Shown here in pieces: positions 46,014-55,804 of a stretch of 64,000 nucleotides of DNA. The notes below the pieces were generated by a model that worked only from the letters and a program-made list of their open reading frames with translations, was not told where the DNA came from and did no database searches. The translations under genes were made by a program, and so were the position numbers. Within the stretch, counting starts at the first letter, position 1. Each line of letters starts with the position of its first letter. This stretch comes from Beijerinckia sp. 28-YEA-48 (GTDB taxonomy: Bacteria; Pseudomonadota; Alphaproteobacteria; Rhizobiales; Beijerinckiaceae), in contig NZ_FNSI01000001.1 of NCBI RefSeq assembly GCF_900104955.1, forward strand, positions 124,001 to 188,000. Reading direction: 5' to 3'.

Positions 46014-47048
46014 ATGACCATGTCGAAGACGTTCGGATTGTTGGTGGCGGCATCGGTTGCCGTTGTGACGTTCACGACGCAGATCAACGCGCAGGCGCAA
46101 ACGGCGCTGGAAAAGCCGAACATCAAGCTCGGCGTCGGCGGCAAGGCGCTGCTCTATTATCTGCCGCTGACGATTGCCGAGCAGAAGGGCTTCTTCAAGG
46201 ACGAAGGGCTGAACGTCGAGATCCAAGATTTCGCCGGCGGCTCGCGTTCGCTGCAGGCGCTCGTCGGCGGCTCGGTCGATGTCGTGACCGGCGCCTACGA
46301 GCACACGATCCGCATGCAGGCCAAGGGGCAGGACGTTCGCGCCGTGCTCGAACTCGGCCGCTTCCCCGGTATCGCCGTGGCGGTGAAGAAGGGCGTCAAA
46401 TGGGACGGTCCGGCTGATTTCAAAGGTATGAAGATCGGCGTTACCGCGCCGGGCTCATCGACCAATATGCTGATGAATTTCATCATGGCGAAGTCAGGGC
46501 TAGCGCCATCGGACGCGGCCTATATCGGTATCGGCTCGGCGCAATCGGCCCTGGCGGCGATCCAGAAGGGCGAGATCCAGGCGATTTCCCATCTCGAGCC
46601 GGTGTTGTCATTCCTTGAACGTTCCGGTGATGTGCGCGTCGTTTATGACACGCGCACGGAGGAGGGCACGCGGGCGTTGTTTGGTGGCTCCAATCCGGCG
46701 GCGGTGGTCTATCTCAAAGCGGACTTTGCCGAGAAATCGCCGCGCACCACCCTGGCCGTGGTCAATGCGCTCTACAAGGCCTTGGTCTGGCTGAGGACCG
46801 CGACCCCGGCCGACATCGCCGCTACCGTGCCCGAGCAGTATCTGCTGGGCGACAAGGAGCTTTACATGCTGGCGGCGAAGAATTCGCAGCCGTCCTATTC
46901 GCAGACCGGCCTGATCCCGCGCGAAGGCATGCAATCGACCTTCGACATGCTGGTGAAATTCGACCCGGAAATGAAGGACGCTCAGGTGGACCTTGGCCGG
47001 ACCTTCGACGACCGCTTCGCCAAAAAGGCAGCGGAGACGGTGAAATAG
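46014..47048 (+). CDS. NitT/TauT-type ABC transporter binding protein
   Basis: The 344-residue periplasmic protein has a signal peptide ending near INAQA and the fold start IKLGVGGKALLYYLPLTIAEQKGFFKDEGLNVEI of the NMT1/SsuA type. GGGAGGAAGAG precedes ATG 46014. It completes the importer made by 43298-44940. Ligands of this group include nitrate, sulfonates, pyrimidine precursors and aromatics; none can be chosen here. Confidence 0.9.
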   Translation: MTMSKTFGLLVAASVAVVTFTTQINAQAQTALEKPNIKLGVGGKALLYYLPLTIAEQKGFFKDEGLNVEIQDFAGGSRSLQALVGGSVDVVTGAYEHTIRMQAKGQDVRAVLELGRFPGIAVAVKKGVKWDGPADFKGMKIGVTAPGSSTNMLMNFIMAKSGLAPSDAAYIGIGSAQSALAAIQKGEIQAISHLEPVLSFLERSGDVRVVYDTRTEEGTRALFGGSNPAAVVYLKADFAEKSPRTTLAVVNALYKALVWLRTATPADIAATVPEQYLLGDKELYMLAAKNSQPSYSQTGLIPREGMQSTFDMLVKFDPEMKDAQVDLGRTFDDRFAKKAAETVK

Positions 47049-47071
47049 CTGTTTTGGAAATAGCTGTTTTG
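47042..47071 (+). repeat. 15-bp tandem duplication over a stop codon
   Basis: GAAATAGCTGTTTTG occurs twice in direct succession, covering the TAG stop of the binding-protein gene. It looks like a replication-slippage duplication without effect on the protein. Confidence 0.7.
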
Positions 47072-47081
47072 ATGGCAGCTT

Positions 47082-47113
47082 CCCGATCCCGGCCGCCAGG
47101 CTTGGGGATCGGG
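47082..47113 (+). other. Hairpin after the ABC transporter operon
   Basis: CCCGATCCC and GGGATCGGG form a 9-bp stem around a 14-base loop, followed by TTAAGCC. It may end or protect the upstream message; the weak T tract makes a true intrinsic terminator doubtful. Confidence 0.45.
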
Positions 47114-47196
47114 TTAAGCCCGTATTAATGGCCCCGCGCTAACCTGACGCCCGCCGCGATCGTGCCCGATCGCGCCCTGCTGCGCGGGACAGGCCC

Positions 47197-48159
47197 TTGA
47201 CCGACGATATAGCCCTTTACGCGAACCAGCGCGCGGCGTTGCGGAATGCGGCCGGTGTGCGGCTCATCGATTTTACGCGCACGCTGCAGCCGAAGTATCG
47301 CGTCGTTTATCGTGACATTGGGTTAGGTTATCTGGCTCTCATCTTGTCCTGCGTATTGACGGCAGCTTTGCCGTCCGTTGGCGTGCCATGGTTGCTGGCG
47401 GCGGTGATCGGGGCCGGGTTGATCGGTTCCGCGATTGCTTATCTGCAACTGTTCATACATGAGGGCGCGCATTACAATCTCGCGGCCGATCGCAGGCGTA
47501 GCGACCTAGTCTGCGATCTGCTTATCTCGTGGATGGCCGGTACAACAGTCGCCAACTATCGTTTGGTGCATTTCCGCCACCATCGCGAACTTGGTAAGCC
47601 CGACGATAGTGAACATACCTATTTCTTCGCGCTTGATCCTCTGTTCATTTTGAAATCATTGACGGGATGGCGGGCGCTGGAAGTCTTGCTGTTTCGTCGT
47701 GGCATCGCGGTGTCGCCAAGCGAGGGGCGCAGGCCTGGAGTTTCTTGGCCGGTGATTTTGGGCGCATTCTTCCATCTCGCCGTTGTCGTCTTGAGCCTTG
47801 CCTTCCACCAATGGTCCTTGGCGTTTGGTTGGATCGGTGGCGTCGTGATCGTCTTTCCCTTCCTCGGGGCCTTGCGACAGTTGCTCGAACATCGTCGTCC
47901 TGATGCGGGAGCTCATGTCGATTACTTTCGAGAAGCACACGGTGCCTACAGTCGCCTGTTTAGCGATGGGCCGATCGACGCGATTGTCGGTGGCGCAGGA
48001 TTTAACCGGCACCTGCTGCATCATTGGGAACCGCAGTTGTCCTATACCAATTTGCCAGAGCTGGAGCGGTTCCTGCTAGAGACGCCGCTCCGCGATCATC
48101 TAGTGTCGCGTCGAAGCACGTATTGGCGCACGTTCCGTTCGCTGCTGACCGCTGGATGA
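47197..48159 (+). CDS. Membrane fatty-acid-desaturase-like protein
   Basis: The 320-residue membrane protein has the three histidine boxes of the di-iron desaturase/hydroxylase superfamily: HEGAH (near residue 88), HFRHH (near 128) and HLLHH (near 272). Two helix pairs surround them. The start is TTG 47197. Base composition falls from here on compared with the transporter operon before it, and the gene heads a same-strand run of envelope-modification genes. The substrate could be a lipid or a glycolipid acyl chain. Confidence 0.82.
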   Translation: MTDDIALYANQRAALRNAAGVRLIDFTRTLQPKYRVVYRDIGLGYLALILSCVLTAALPSVGVPWLLAAVIGAGLIGSAIAYLQLFIHEGAHYNLAADRRRSDLVCDLLISWMAGTTVANYRLVHFRHHRELGKPDDSEHTYFFALDPLFILKSLTGWRALEVLLFRRGIAVSPSEGRRPGVSWPVILGAFFHLAVVVLSLAFHQWSLAFGWIGGVVIVFPFLGALRQLLEHRRPDAGAHVDYFREAHGAYSRLFSDGPIDAIVGGAGFNRHLLHHWEPQLSYTNLPELERFLLETPLRDHLVSRRSTYWRTFRSLLTAG

Positions 48160-48162
48160 AAC

Positions 48163-49089
48163 ATGAGCGATGATTCTGTAGCGTGTCCGTTGTGCAAGAA
48201 AGGGGGCGCTTCGCTTTGGGCCACCGCGCACGACATTGAATATTTCACCTCGACGAACGATTTCGATTTCTATCGCTGCGAAGCTTGCGACGTGCTGTTC
48301 ATTTCGCCGATGCTGAGCAGTGATCTTTCCACGATATATCCGAAGAACTATTATTCGTTCGCAGGTCAGAAACCGAGCTTGGTGCAACGCATAAAGCAGG
48401 TTTTGGATCGCCGCGCATTTCGCGCTGTGAGCGCGGAAATACCCGGCCAGGATCTTGCAGCACTTGATGTCGGCGGTGGTTCCGGTTGGCTGCTTAATCA
48501 GTTGCGGCAAGTTGACGATCGGTTCACCCACACATGCGTTGTTGATATCGACCCCGGGGCGGGAGCTCTAGCTGAAGCGGCGGGACATCGCTTCGACCTC
48601 GGATCGATCGAGGATTTTTCAGCCAATCGCTCTTTCGATCTGGTGTTCATGTTAAATCTTATCGAACATGTGGCCGATCCTGAGCGTGTTTTACGTAAGG
48701 CCGCGGATATGCTGTCGGCTAACGGGCGCCTACTTCTGAAAACGCCAAACTTTGACGCCCTCGATGCCAGGCTCTTTCGCCACCATTCATGGGCTGGGTT
48801 GCACACGCCTCGGCATTTTGTGCTCTTTACACGCGAAAGCCTCGTCGATCTTTGTCTCCGCAGTGGTCTTGAGGTGGTTTCATTCCATTATACCCAAGGT
48901 GCGCCGTTCTGGAGCGTTTCTGTCCTCGACCTGCTCCGTCGCGCGGGGCTTGTGAAGGTCGATGCAGCCCGGCCTGCCGTGATGCATCCGCTTATTCCTC
49001 CGCTCCAGGCGTTATTTGCCGCGTTCGATTTCTTGCGACGGCCATTTGCTCGATTGTCGCAGATGGAACTCGTTCTCCGTAAGATATGA
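48163..49089 (+). CDS. SAM-dependent methyltransferase with N-terminal zinc-binding motif
   Basis: The 308-residue protein has a C8-x2-C11 and C39-x2-C42 cysteine set (CPLCKKG, CEACDVLF), a likely zinc knuckle. A class I methyltransferase core with LDVGGGSGWLLNQL and FDLVFMLNLIEHVADP follows. Such proteins are common in sugar and O-antigen clusters. It starts 4 bp after the desaturase-like gene, indicating co-transcription. Confidence 0.85.
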   Translation: MSDDSVACPLCKKGGASLWATAHDIEYFTSTNDFDFYRCEACDVLFISPMLSSDLSTIYPKNYYSFAGQKPSLVQRIKQVLDRRAFRAVSAEIPGQDLAALDVGGGSGWLLNQLRQVDDRFTHTCVVDIDPGAGALAEAAGHRFDLGSIEDFSANRSFDLVFMLNLIEHVADPERVLRKAADMLSANGRLLLKTPNFDALDARLFRHHSWAGLHTPRHFVLFTRESLVDLCLRSGLEVVSFHYTQGAPFWSVSVLDLLRRAGLVKVDAARPAVMHPLIPPLQALFAAFDFLRRPFARLSQMELVLRKI

Positions 49090-49101
49090 TCAGGGGCATC
49101 G

Positions 49102-50673
49102 ATGACGATCTCCTCTGTTTCGCAAATGATCCGACAGGAACGAGACGCTCGGATTGATGCCAAGATCGGCTGCGCCCTCATTATCATTCTGTGCGGCGTC
49201 GCCATCTGGTTACGTTTCCTTTTGCCGATGAACACCGACACCAGCTGGCTCATCACCGTGTCGGATCTGGTTCTCGACGGTAAGAAACTCTATGTCGATG
49301 TCAGCGAGACTAACCCGCCAGCTTCGGTCTGGATCTATCTGCCCATCGTGGCGCTGGCCCGTTTGCTGCACGTCGCGCCCGAACCGCTCGTCATCACGTG
49401 GATCTTCGCGCTGACGGCGATGAGCTTGGGGCTGGCTGCTGCCATTCTGGCGCGCGCCGGTTGGCTGCAACGCTATGATCGGCTGCTGCTGCTTGCGCTG
49501 GCGATCGCGATATTCACCATCTTACCCGGCAACGCATTTTCCGAGCGTGAGCATGTCGCTACGCTGTTCTGCCTGCCGTTCCTGGCGGCGGCGGTGGCGC
49601 GTGTCGAAGGTCGAGCGCTCAGCTGGCCATTGCTCATTGCGGCTGGCCTCTGCGGTGGCATCGTGGTGATCATTAAGCCGCATTTCGTTCTTAGCGTTGA
49701 GCTGCCGGTTCTGGTCGCTCTTGCTGCGGATCGGCGCTGGCGCACGCTCCTCAGTCCTGAAAATATGATCGCGGGCCTGCTGACGATTGCTTACGTGGTC
49801 AGTACTTTCGTGTTCTATTCGGACTATTGGACAGTGACCATGCCGGTCAACGCGGCAATCTATCTGCCGGTTGCGCGCATGGGGGACGCCCTACAGTCGG
49901 TTTACTTACCGCTCTTGGGGGGATTGATCCTGAGTGCGTGGTTGTTCTCGGGCAGGCACTTCCTGCGTCATCCGGCAGTGATCGTGTTTGCGGCAGCGAT
50001 CGGCTTTTGCATCGCTTTTGTCATTCAGGGTAAGCTGTGGTCCTATCAGATCTATCCGGCGATCTCGCTTGGATTGATGGGCGCTGCATTGGTCGTGATC
50101 GATCGCGGATTGTCGTGGCCCGGCGGTTGGCTGCGTCTCGTCTTCCATCCGGCCGTGGTGGCCGCCGTGACGGTGGCGATTTGCGCGCCTCTGTTCTTTC
50201 TTCATTTTCACTATGACAGGCTTGTTGAGGCGATCGCGAAACTGCATCCGCATCCCACCCTGGCGATCGTTTCCGGTGACATTGCGCTCGGGCATCCGAC
50301 CACCCGCATGGTGAACGGCCGTTGGGGCATGACCCAATGGGCGTTGTGGACCGAGACCTATGGCCTTCAGCTGCGCTGGAAGTTTGGTAGCGACCCTGCG
50401 TTTCGGAAGAGGCTGAGCACGATTGAGGCTATTGAGAAAGCTGATATGGCGACCTTTCTCACCGATCTACGTCGCAATCGGCCGGATATTCTCCTCACCT
50501 TCCGGATGGAAACAGACCTGCGGGCGCATATTCGTAACTTTCCTGGCATAGCGGAGGAATTGGATCGCTACGAAATCGTCGACACGGTGTCGTTGGTTGA
50601 TCAGCCGGAGGGGGTTGTCGATATTTTGCGCCGCCGGCCAGATGCGCCAATTTCCTCCGATCTGCGATCATAG
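49102..50673 (+). CDS. Polytopic membrane protein, GT-C glycosyltransferase-like, paralog 1
   Basis: The 523-residue product has about ten membrane helices. The first external loop reads MNTDTSWLITVSDLVLDGKK and then LYVDVSETNPPASVW. This order (acidic residue, DGKKLY-D, NPP before a helix) matches the pattern of GT-C enzymes of the GT39/ArnT type, which use polyprenyl-linked sugars. The C-terminal domain carries SGDIALGHPTTRMVNGRW and DLRRNRPDILL, shared with the next two genes. Function is inferred; no named family is certain. Confidence 0.72.
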   Translation: MTISSVSQMIRQERDARIDAKIGCALIIILCGVAIWLRFLLPMNTDTSWLITVSDLVLDGKKLYVDVSETNPPASVWIYLPIVALARLLHVAPEPLVITWIFALTAMSLGLAAAILARAGWLQRYDRLLLLALAIAIFTILPGNAFSEREHVATLFCLPFLAAAVARVEGRALSWPLLIAAGLCGGIVVIIKPHFVLSVELPVLVALAADRRWRTLLSPENMIAGLLTIAYVVSTFVFYSDYWTVTMPVNAAIYLPVARMGDALQSVYLPLLGGLILSAWLFSGRHFLRHPAVIVFAAAIGFCIAFVIQGKLWSYQIYPAISLGLMGAALVVIDRGLSWPGGWLRLVFHPAVVAAVTVAICAPLFFLHFHYDRLVEAIAKLHPHPTLAIVSGDIALGHPTTRMVNGRWGMTQWALWTETYGLQLRWKFGSDPAFRKRLSTIEAIEKADMATFLTDLRRNRPDILLTFRMETDLRAHIRNFPGIAEELDRYEIVDTVSLVDQPEGVVDILRRRPDAPISSDLRS

Positions 50674-50709
50674 AAGCGGCGAAACTCGTGCTGTGCGGTA
50701 TGTGAGGTA

Positions 50710-52314
50710 TTGATGTCAGTTTCGTCGGGTTTTTCGTCCATCTGGCAAGAGCAGAGGAAGCGGACCTCCGTTGATCTGTGGGCCGGCTGTATGTTGATCC
50801 TGATGCTCATTGGTGCCGCGATATGGCTGCGCGCGCTGATGCCGATGAATTCCGATACGAGTTGGCTGATCTCAGCTTCAGAAATGCTGCTCGACGGCAA
50901 GAAGCTCTATGTCGATATCGGAGAAACCAATCCTCCTGCATCGATCTGGCTCTATGCGCCCGTGGTTGCATTTGCCCGTCTGCTCGGTATACGGCCAGAG
51001 CCGGTCGTCAATGGCTATATATTTGCGATGCTGACAATTAGCCTCGCTTTAACGGGCGTCATATTGGCCCGAAGTGGCTGGCTGAAGCGGTTCAATGGCT
51101 TTCTTCTGACGGCGATTTTCCTTGTTCTTTTCGCCATTCTCCCAGGCGCCAGCTTTTCAGAGCGAGAACATGTCGCGGCAATGCTATGTCTGCCGTTTCT
51201 TGCTGCGACACTGATACGGGCCGGTGGGGCGGCACCGAGCTGGCCGTTGTTGATTGCGGCCGGCATATGCGGCGGTATTGTCGTTATTATCAAGCCGCAT
51301 TTTTTGCTCGCTTTAGAGCTGCCTGTTCTCATGGCGCTGTGGGTACAGCCGCGGCTGCGAACACTTTTTAGCCCGGAGAATGTGATCGCGGGCTTTCTTT
51401 GCCTTGCTTACATCGCAAGTACGTTCATTTTCTACCGCGAGTTCTGGACGATGGCGATGCCGGTCAACGCGACGGTCTATCTTCCCAATGCGGATCGTCT
51501 GCAGGCCTTTAGGACAATTACCACGCCTATTCTTGTCGCGCTTTGCCTGACGTCCTGGCTTTTCTGCGGTCGTTCTTTCCCCCGACATCCGGCCGGGATT
51601 GTCTTGGCTGCGTCGGTGGGTTTTTATGTGGCTTTCGTCGTGCAAGGCAAGCTGTGGCCTTACCATGTTTACCCGGCGGTGGCTCTGGGTGTCTTGGGCG
51701 GAGCTCTGGCTGCGTTTGATCGCCGCTTGCTCGAAACCGGTGGTCGTCAGACTGAGGTCAGTCCGTTATTAGCCAGAGTGCCCTTCCTGTGTCGGCTTGC
51801 CAACCCGGGCGTCGTTGCTGTCGGTGCGCTGGTCGGCTTTTCTTCGTTGTTCTTCATTCACGGCAATTATCAGGTACTGGCTGCCATCATCACGAGACTT
51901 CATCCCAATCCCGTTATCGCCAGTCTGTCCGGAGATATTTCTGTCGGCTATCCCGTGACCCGAATGGTGAACGGACGTTGGGGCGCGACGCAGCCATCAT
52001 TGTGGGTCATAGCGAATGGCATTGTGTTGAGACGGCGGTATCCCGATTTATCGCCATCGAAGTTGTCGGCCGTAGAAGCCGTGGAGAATGCCGATCTCGC
52101 GGTGCTTCTCGCAGATCTGCGCCGCAACCGCCCGGATATCCTTTTAGCTCTGAAGCAGGAAACGTCGCTGCTTGAGCGCTTGCGTGCCTTTCCGGGCATG
52201 AAGGAAGAGCTTGATCGTTATGAGTTCGCGGGCAGGGCGGGGTTGGTCGAGGAGGGCGATATCGTCGATATTTTGCGTCGCCGCCCGGATTTACGATCCT
52301 CGATGGATCCTTAG
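50710..52314 (+). CDS. Polytopic membrane protein, GT-C glycosyltransferase-like, paralog 2
   Basis: The 534-residue product is similar in length and layout to the genes on both sides. It has the loop MNSDTSWLISASEMLLDGKK, then LYVDIGETNPPASIW, the middle IKPHFLLALELPVLMAL, and C-terminal SGDISVGYPVTRMVNGRW and DLRRNRPDILL. The protein ends DILRRRPDLRSSMDP. It is part of a tandem triplication. Confidence 0.72.
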   Translation: MMSVSSGFSSIWQEQRKRTSVDLWAGCMLILMLIGAAIWLRALMPMNSDTSWLISASEMLLDGKKLYVDIGETNPPASIWLYAPVVAFARLLGIRPEPVVNGYIFAMLTISLALTGVILARSGWLKRFNGFLLTAIFLVLFAILPGASFSEREHVAAMLCLPFLAATLIRAGGAAPSWPLLIAAGICGGIVVIIKPHFLLALELPVLMALWVQPRLRTLFSPENVIAGFLCLAYIASTFIFYREFWTMAMPVNATVYLPNADRLQAFRTITTPILVALCLTSWLFCGRSFPRHPAGIVLAASVGFYVAFVVQGKLWPYHVYPAVALGVLGGALAAFDRRLLETGGRQTEVSPLLARVPFLCRLANPGVVAVGALVGFSSLFFIHGNYQVLAAIITRLHPNPVIASLSGDISVGYPVTRMVNGRWGATQPSLWVIANGIVLRRRYPDLSPSKLSAVEAVENADLAVLLADLRRNRPDILLALKQETSLLERLRAFPGMKEELDRYEFAGRAGLVEEGDIVDILRRRPDLRSSMDP

Positions 52315-52484
52315 CGCTGCTGACCTTAGGCTGTTGTCGTTGGCGGAGCGTGCCCGTGCGGATGCTGGTCACAGCGTTTTCTACAGCCGTGCCATTTGCC
52401 GGTATGAGATCGCGGACGCAGTCGAATTAGCAGGCCGGTGTCGACATCTTCCGTTTTGTTGGCGCCATTACCTTCCCCTCACCG

Positions 52485-54092
52485 TTGAGCGAGTGGACCA
52501 TGTCGTGGCTTAAACTTACATCGTCGGAGCACTCTCGCTTCGCGGCTGTTCCGGTCTTCCTCATTTTAGTGATGTTGCTGGGCGTTTCCATTCTGATGCG
52601 TTTCTTGCTGCCAATGAATTCCGATACCAGTTGGCTGCTTACCGCATCAGAAATGCTGGTCGACGGAAAGAGACTGTATATCGACATCGGCGAAACTAAT
52701 CCTCCAGCCTCGATCTGGATTCACGTGCCTGTCGTGGCTCTAGCGCGCATACTGGATTTTTCCCCCGACATATTGATGGTCGTTTGCGTATTTGGCTTGC
52801 TGATAGTCAGCGTGGTTATCTCTTACCTGGCATTTTTTCGCACTGACAAGCGTTTCAATCGCTTTGTTCTGCTGTCGATCGTTCTGGCGACATTCGTTAT
52901 TTTGCCGGGCGTATCATTTGCGCAGCGTGATCACATCGCGGCGATTTTATGTCTCCCGTTTTTGAGCGTGACCATGGCGCGGGCGTCGGGGAGAATGCTG
53001 CCTTGGCCATTGCTTGTTTCGGCAGGTATCTGTGGCGGCATTGTCATGATCATTAAGCCGCACTTTGCCCTGGCGTTGGAGATGCCCGTTTTAATTGCGC
53101 TGCTCAATGTGCGGTCTTGGCGAGTTTTGTTCAGCGCAGAAAACCTAATCGCTGGCACATTGATGGTCGCATATGTTGCGGTTGTCGTTGTTTTTTGTCG
53201 CGAGTTCTGGGCCGTTGCGATGCCCATCAATACGCTTCTCTATCTGCCGGCGGCCAATAGGTTGGCTGCCTTGTTGTCGATATATGTTTTGTTTTTCTTC
53301 GGTCTGTTCGCCACGTCGTGGATTTTCTGCGGACGTGAGTTGCGGAGCCATCCGTCAGTCTTTGCCTTCGCTGCGGCGGCTGGTTTTGGAATTGCATTTA
53401 TTCTGCAGGGAAAGCTTTGGTACTATCATGTCTATCCCATGATTGCGTTTGCGCTCGTGGGAGGCATGTTGGCTATGTTTGACAAGAAGCTCCTGGCGAT
53501 TGGTGGGCGCCCGGAAGATGTGAGCCCGACGCTTGCTCGGCAGCGGTGGTTGCGCATTCTTTTGAATCCCGGTGTTTTTGCCGCCGTTGTATTCTCAATC
53601 TGTTTCTCTTGGTTTGTTCGACATCTGGATCATCAACAGGTTGCTGAAGCAATTGTTCGCATCCAGCCTCGTCCAACGTTAGCCGTTCTTTCCGGCGATA
53701 TTTCGGTGGGGCATCCTGTTGCCCGTATGGTGGATGCGCGTTGGAGCATGACGTCGCCCGCGCTATGGGCACTATCGAATGCTCTTTTGCTCCGCGACTT
53801 GTACAGGTCCGATCCCCCGAACGATCAGCCCGATACTCTACTGGCTATCGCGGCAGCGGAGGATGCTGAACTCGCCACTTTTCTTTCAGATCTGCGTCGA
53901 AATAGGCCGGATATTCTGCTGGCTCTCTCAAGCGAGAGGGATTTACAATCCCGTGTACGAGCTTTTCCCGGTATGGCTGCGGAGCTCGCCCATTATGAAT
54001 TAGCCGATACGGCTGCTTTGGTAGGCCGTAGGACGCATCTGATTGATATTTTTCGGCGTCGCCCGAATTTACGATCTTCAACAAATCCTTAA
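52485..54092 (+). CDS. Polytopic membrane protein, GT-C glycosyltransferase-like, paralog 3
   Basis: The 535-residue third paralog has the loop MNSDTSWLLTASEMLVDGKR, then LYIDIGETNPPASIW, and C-terminal SGDISVGHPVARMVDARW and DLRRNRPDILL. The start is TTG 52485 or ATG 52500. The 170-bp gap before it shows no gene. It seems closest to paralog 2 by eye, suggesting two rounds of duplication. Confidence 0.72.
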   Translation: MSEWTMSWLKLTSSEHSRFAAVPVFLILVMLLGVSILMRFLLPMNSDTSWLLTASEMLVDGKRLYIDIGETNPPASIWIHVPVVALARILDFSPDILMVVCVFGLLIVSVVISYLAFFRTDKRFNRFVLLSIVLATFVILPGVSFAQRDHIAAILCLPFLSVTMARASGRMLPWPLLVSAGICGGIVMIIKPHFALALEMPVLIALLNVRSWRVLFSAENLIAGTLMVAYVAVVVVFCREFWAVAMPINTLLYLPAANRLAALLSIYVLFFFGLFATSWIFCGRELRSHPSVFAFAAAAGFGIAFILQGKLWYYHVYPMIAFALVGGMLAMFDKKLLAIGGRPEDVSPTLARQRWLRILLNPGVFAAVVFSICFSWFVRHLDHQQVAEAIVRIQPRPTLAVLSGDISVGHPVARMVDARWSMTSPALWALSNALLLRDLYRSDPPNDQPDTLLAIAAAEDAELATFLSDLRRNRPDILLALSSERDLQSRVRAFPGMAAELAHYELADTAALVGRRTHLIDIFRRRPNLRSSTNP

Positions 54093-54134
54093 CGAGCCGG
54101 ATTTAGACTGCTGCAGCTCATCAGGGTCATTTTC

Positions 54135-55118
54135 ATGCAGCTCACCGGCGCCGCTGTCTACAGCCTTGTTATTCCGCTCTTCAATGAAGAGGCGGTTTTG
54201 CCGGTGCTTGCGTTGCGGCTGGAAACCCTTCTGGCGAGATTGGACGGGCCGGCCGAGGTGATTTTCGTCGACGACGGCAGCACCGATACGACGAGTATAT
54301 TCCTGCGTGCGAAAGCGCGCCATGATAGCCGCTTCAAATATCTCGGACTGTCGCGCAATTTTGGCCATCAGATCGCGATCTCGGCTGGCATGGAAGCTGC
54401 GAGTGGCGAAGCGGTGATCGTCATGGACGGTGATCTGCAGGATCCTCCCGAACTTGTCCTCGACATGATCGCCAAATGGCGTGAGGGCAATTCCATCGTT
54501 TATGCCAAGCGCCTGGACCGCGAAGGCGAGAGCCAATTCAAGGTGCGCAGCGCGCGCTTTTTCTATCGCATCCTGAACCGGCTTTCTTCCGTGCCGATTC
54601 CAGAAGACGTGGGCGATTTCCGCTTGGTTGGCCGCGATGCGCTCAACGCTTTTCTCCAGATGCCAGAGCGCGATCGTTTCGTGCGCGGCATGTTTGCATG
54701 GCTCGGGTTTAAACAGGCGGCCGTTGAGTTTGACCGGCCGGCGCGGGCCGCGGGCGAAACAAAATATCCGTTGTGGAAGATGCTGCGATTGGCCGTGACT
54801 GGGCTCGTTGGCTTTTCCGATGTGCCGCTGCGCTTGGCGATCTGGGGCGGTATGGGGGTGTCGGCCTTAGCCTTGTTCTATGGCGTCTATGTCATCAGCC
54901 TGAAATTGATCGGAGGCCATGTCATCGATGGATGGGCCTCGACAATGGTCGTCGTCTCGTTCTTGTGTGGCGCCAATATGCTGATGACAGGCATTATCGG
55001 GCTCTATATCGGCCGCATCCATGGCGAAGTGAAGCGACGCCCACTCTATGTCGTTGGCGAGCGAGGCGGATTTGGCGAGGGGCAGGCGGTTCAGCGGCCG
55101 GAGGTCCGAAGCGCATGA
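54135..55118 (+). CDS. GtrB/DPM1-type family 2 glycosyltransferase
   Basis: The 327-residue enzyme transfers a sugar from a nucleotide to a polyprenyl phosphate carrier. The GT2 core has VYSLVIPLFNEEAVLPVL, FVDDGSTD and VMDGDLQDPPEL. Two C-terminal membrane helices (around 235-258 and 270-292) anchor it, as in GtrB and ArnC. It would supply the lipid-linked sugar to GT-C enzymes encoded just upstream. Confidence 0.9.
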   Translation: MQLTGAAVYSLVIPLFNEEAVLPVLALRLETLLARLDGPAEVIFVDDGSTDTTSIFLRAKARHDSRFKYLGLSRNFGHQIAISAGMEAASGEAVIVMDGDLQDPPELVLDMIAKWREGNSIVYAKRLDREGESQFKVRSARFFYRILNRLSSVPIPEDVGDFRLVGRDALNAFLQMPERDRFVRGMFAWLGFKQAAVEFDRPARAAGETKYPLWKMLRLAVTGLVGFSDVPLRLAIWGGMGVSALALFYGVYVISLKLIGGHVIDGWASTMVVVSFLCGANMLMTGIIGLYIGRIHGEVKRRPLYVVGERGGFGEGQAVQRPEVRSA

Positions 55119-55804
55119 GTCAGACGTTCGATGCTTATCGCAAGACCTACGGAAATACAGTTGAGCAATCGGTCGCATTCACGGGCTTGACGCATGATTT
55201 TTTTCTGCGCGCAAAGGCCGATTTGTTGCGGGAGAGGTTGGCTGAACGCGGGTTTGATCCTGCCGATAAGCATTTGTTGGATGTGGGATGCGGCATAGGG
55301 CTCATGCACGATCTGCTGAATCCAACGTTCGGGGCCGTTTCGGGTGTTGATGTTTCGGTCGAAAGTGTTGCCGAAGCGCGTTGCCGCCATCCTTTGAATG
55401 CTTATCTGACTTATGGCGGAGAGCATCTGCCCTTCGATGATAACGCTGTCGATGCCGCGCTGGCCGTCTGTGTGGTGCATCATGTTCCTGTGGCGCAATG
55501 GCCAGCGTTTGTCGCCGAAATGCGCCGTGTCGTGCGACCGGGCGGCATCGTGTGCATCATCGAACACAATCCACTTAATCCATTGACCCAACTGGGTGTA
55601 TCGCGATGCGCTTTTGATGCCGATGCCGTGTTGCTGGGAGCGAAGCGGGTTGAGGCATTGATGCGGATGGCCGGAATTATCGATATTGAGACACGCTATT
55701 TCCTGCTGTCGCCGTTCGAGATGAAGCCGTTGCGCGCGATGGAGCGTGTCTTAGCGCGGTTGCCGCTTGGTGGTCAGTACCTGACGATGGGAACCGTGCG
55801 GTGA
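55115..55804 (+). CDS. Class I SAM-dependent methyltransferase
   Basis: The 229-residue enzyme has the motif I LLDVGCGIGLMHDLL, acidic VSGVDVSVESV, and AALAVCVVHHVPVAQWPAFV. ATG 55115 overlaps the stop of the glycosyltransferase gene (ATGA), so it is coupled to it. The likely target is a sugar or lipid intermediate of the cluster. Confidence 0.85.
   Translation: MSQTFDAYRKTYGNTVEQSVAFTGLTHDFFLRAKADLLRERLAERGFDPADKHLLDVGCGIGLMHDLLNPTFGAVSGVDVSVESVAEARCRHPLNAYLTYGGEHLPFDDNAVDAALAVCVVHHVPVAQWPAFVAEMRRVVRPGGIVCIIEHNPLNPLTQLGVSRCAFDADAVLLGAKRVEALMRMAGIIDIETRYFLLSPFEMKPLRAMERVLARLPLGGQYLTMGTVR

Noticed and set aside
47042-47071. Programmed stop-codon read-through at the duplicated 15-mer
   Set aside because: The binding protein already has full family length at the first TAG, and the following frame has no conserved extension.
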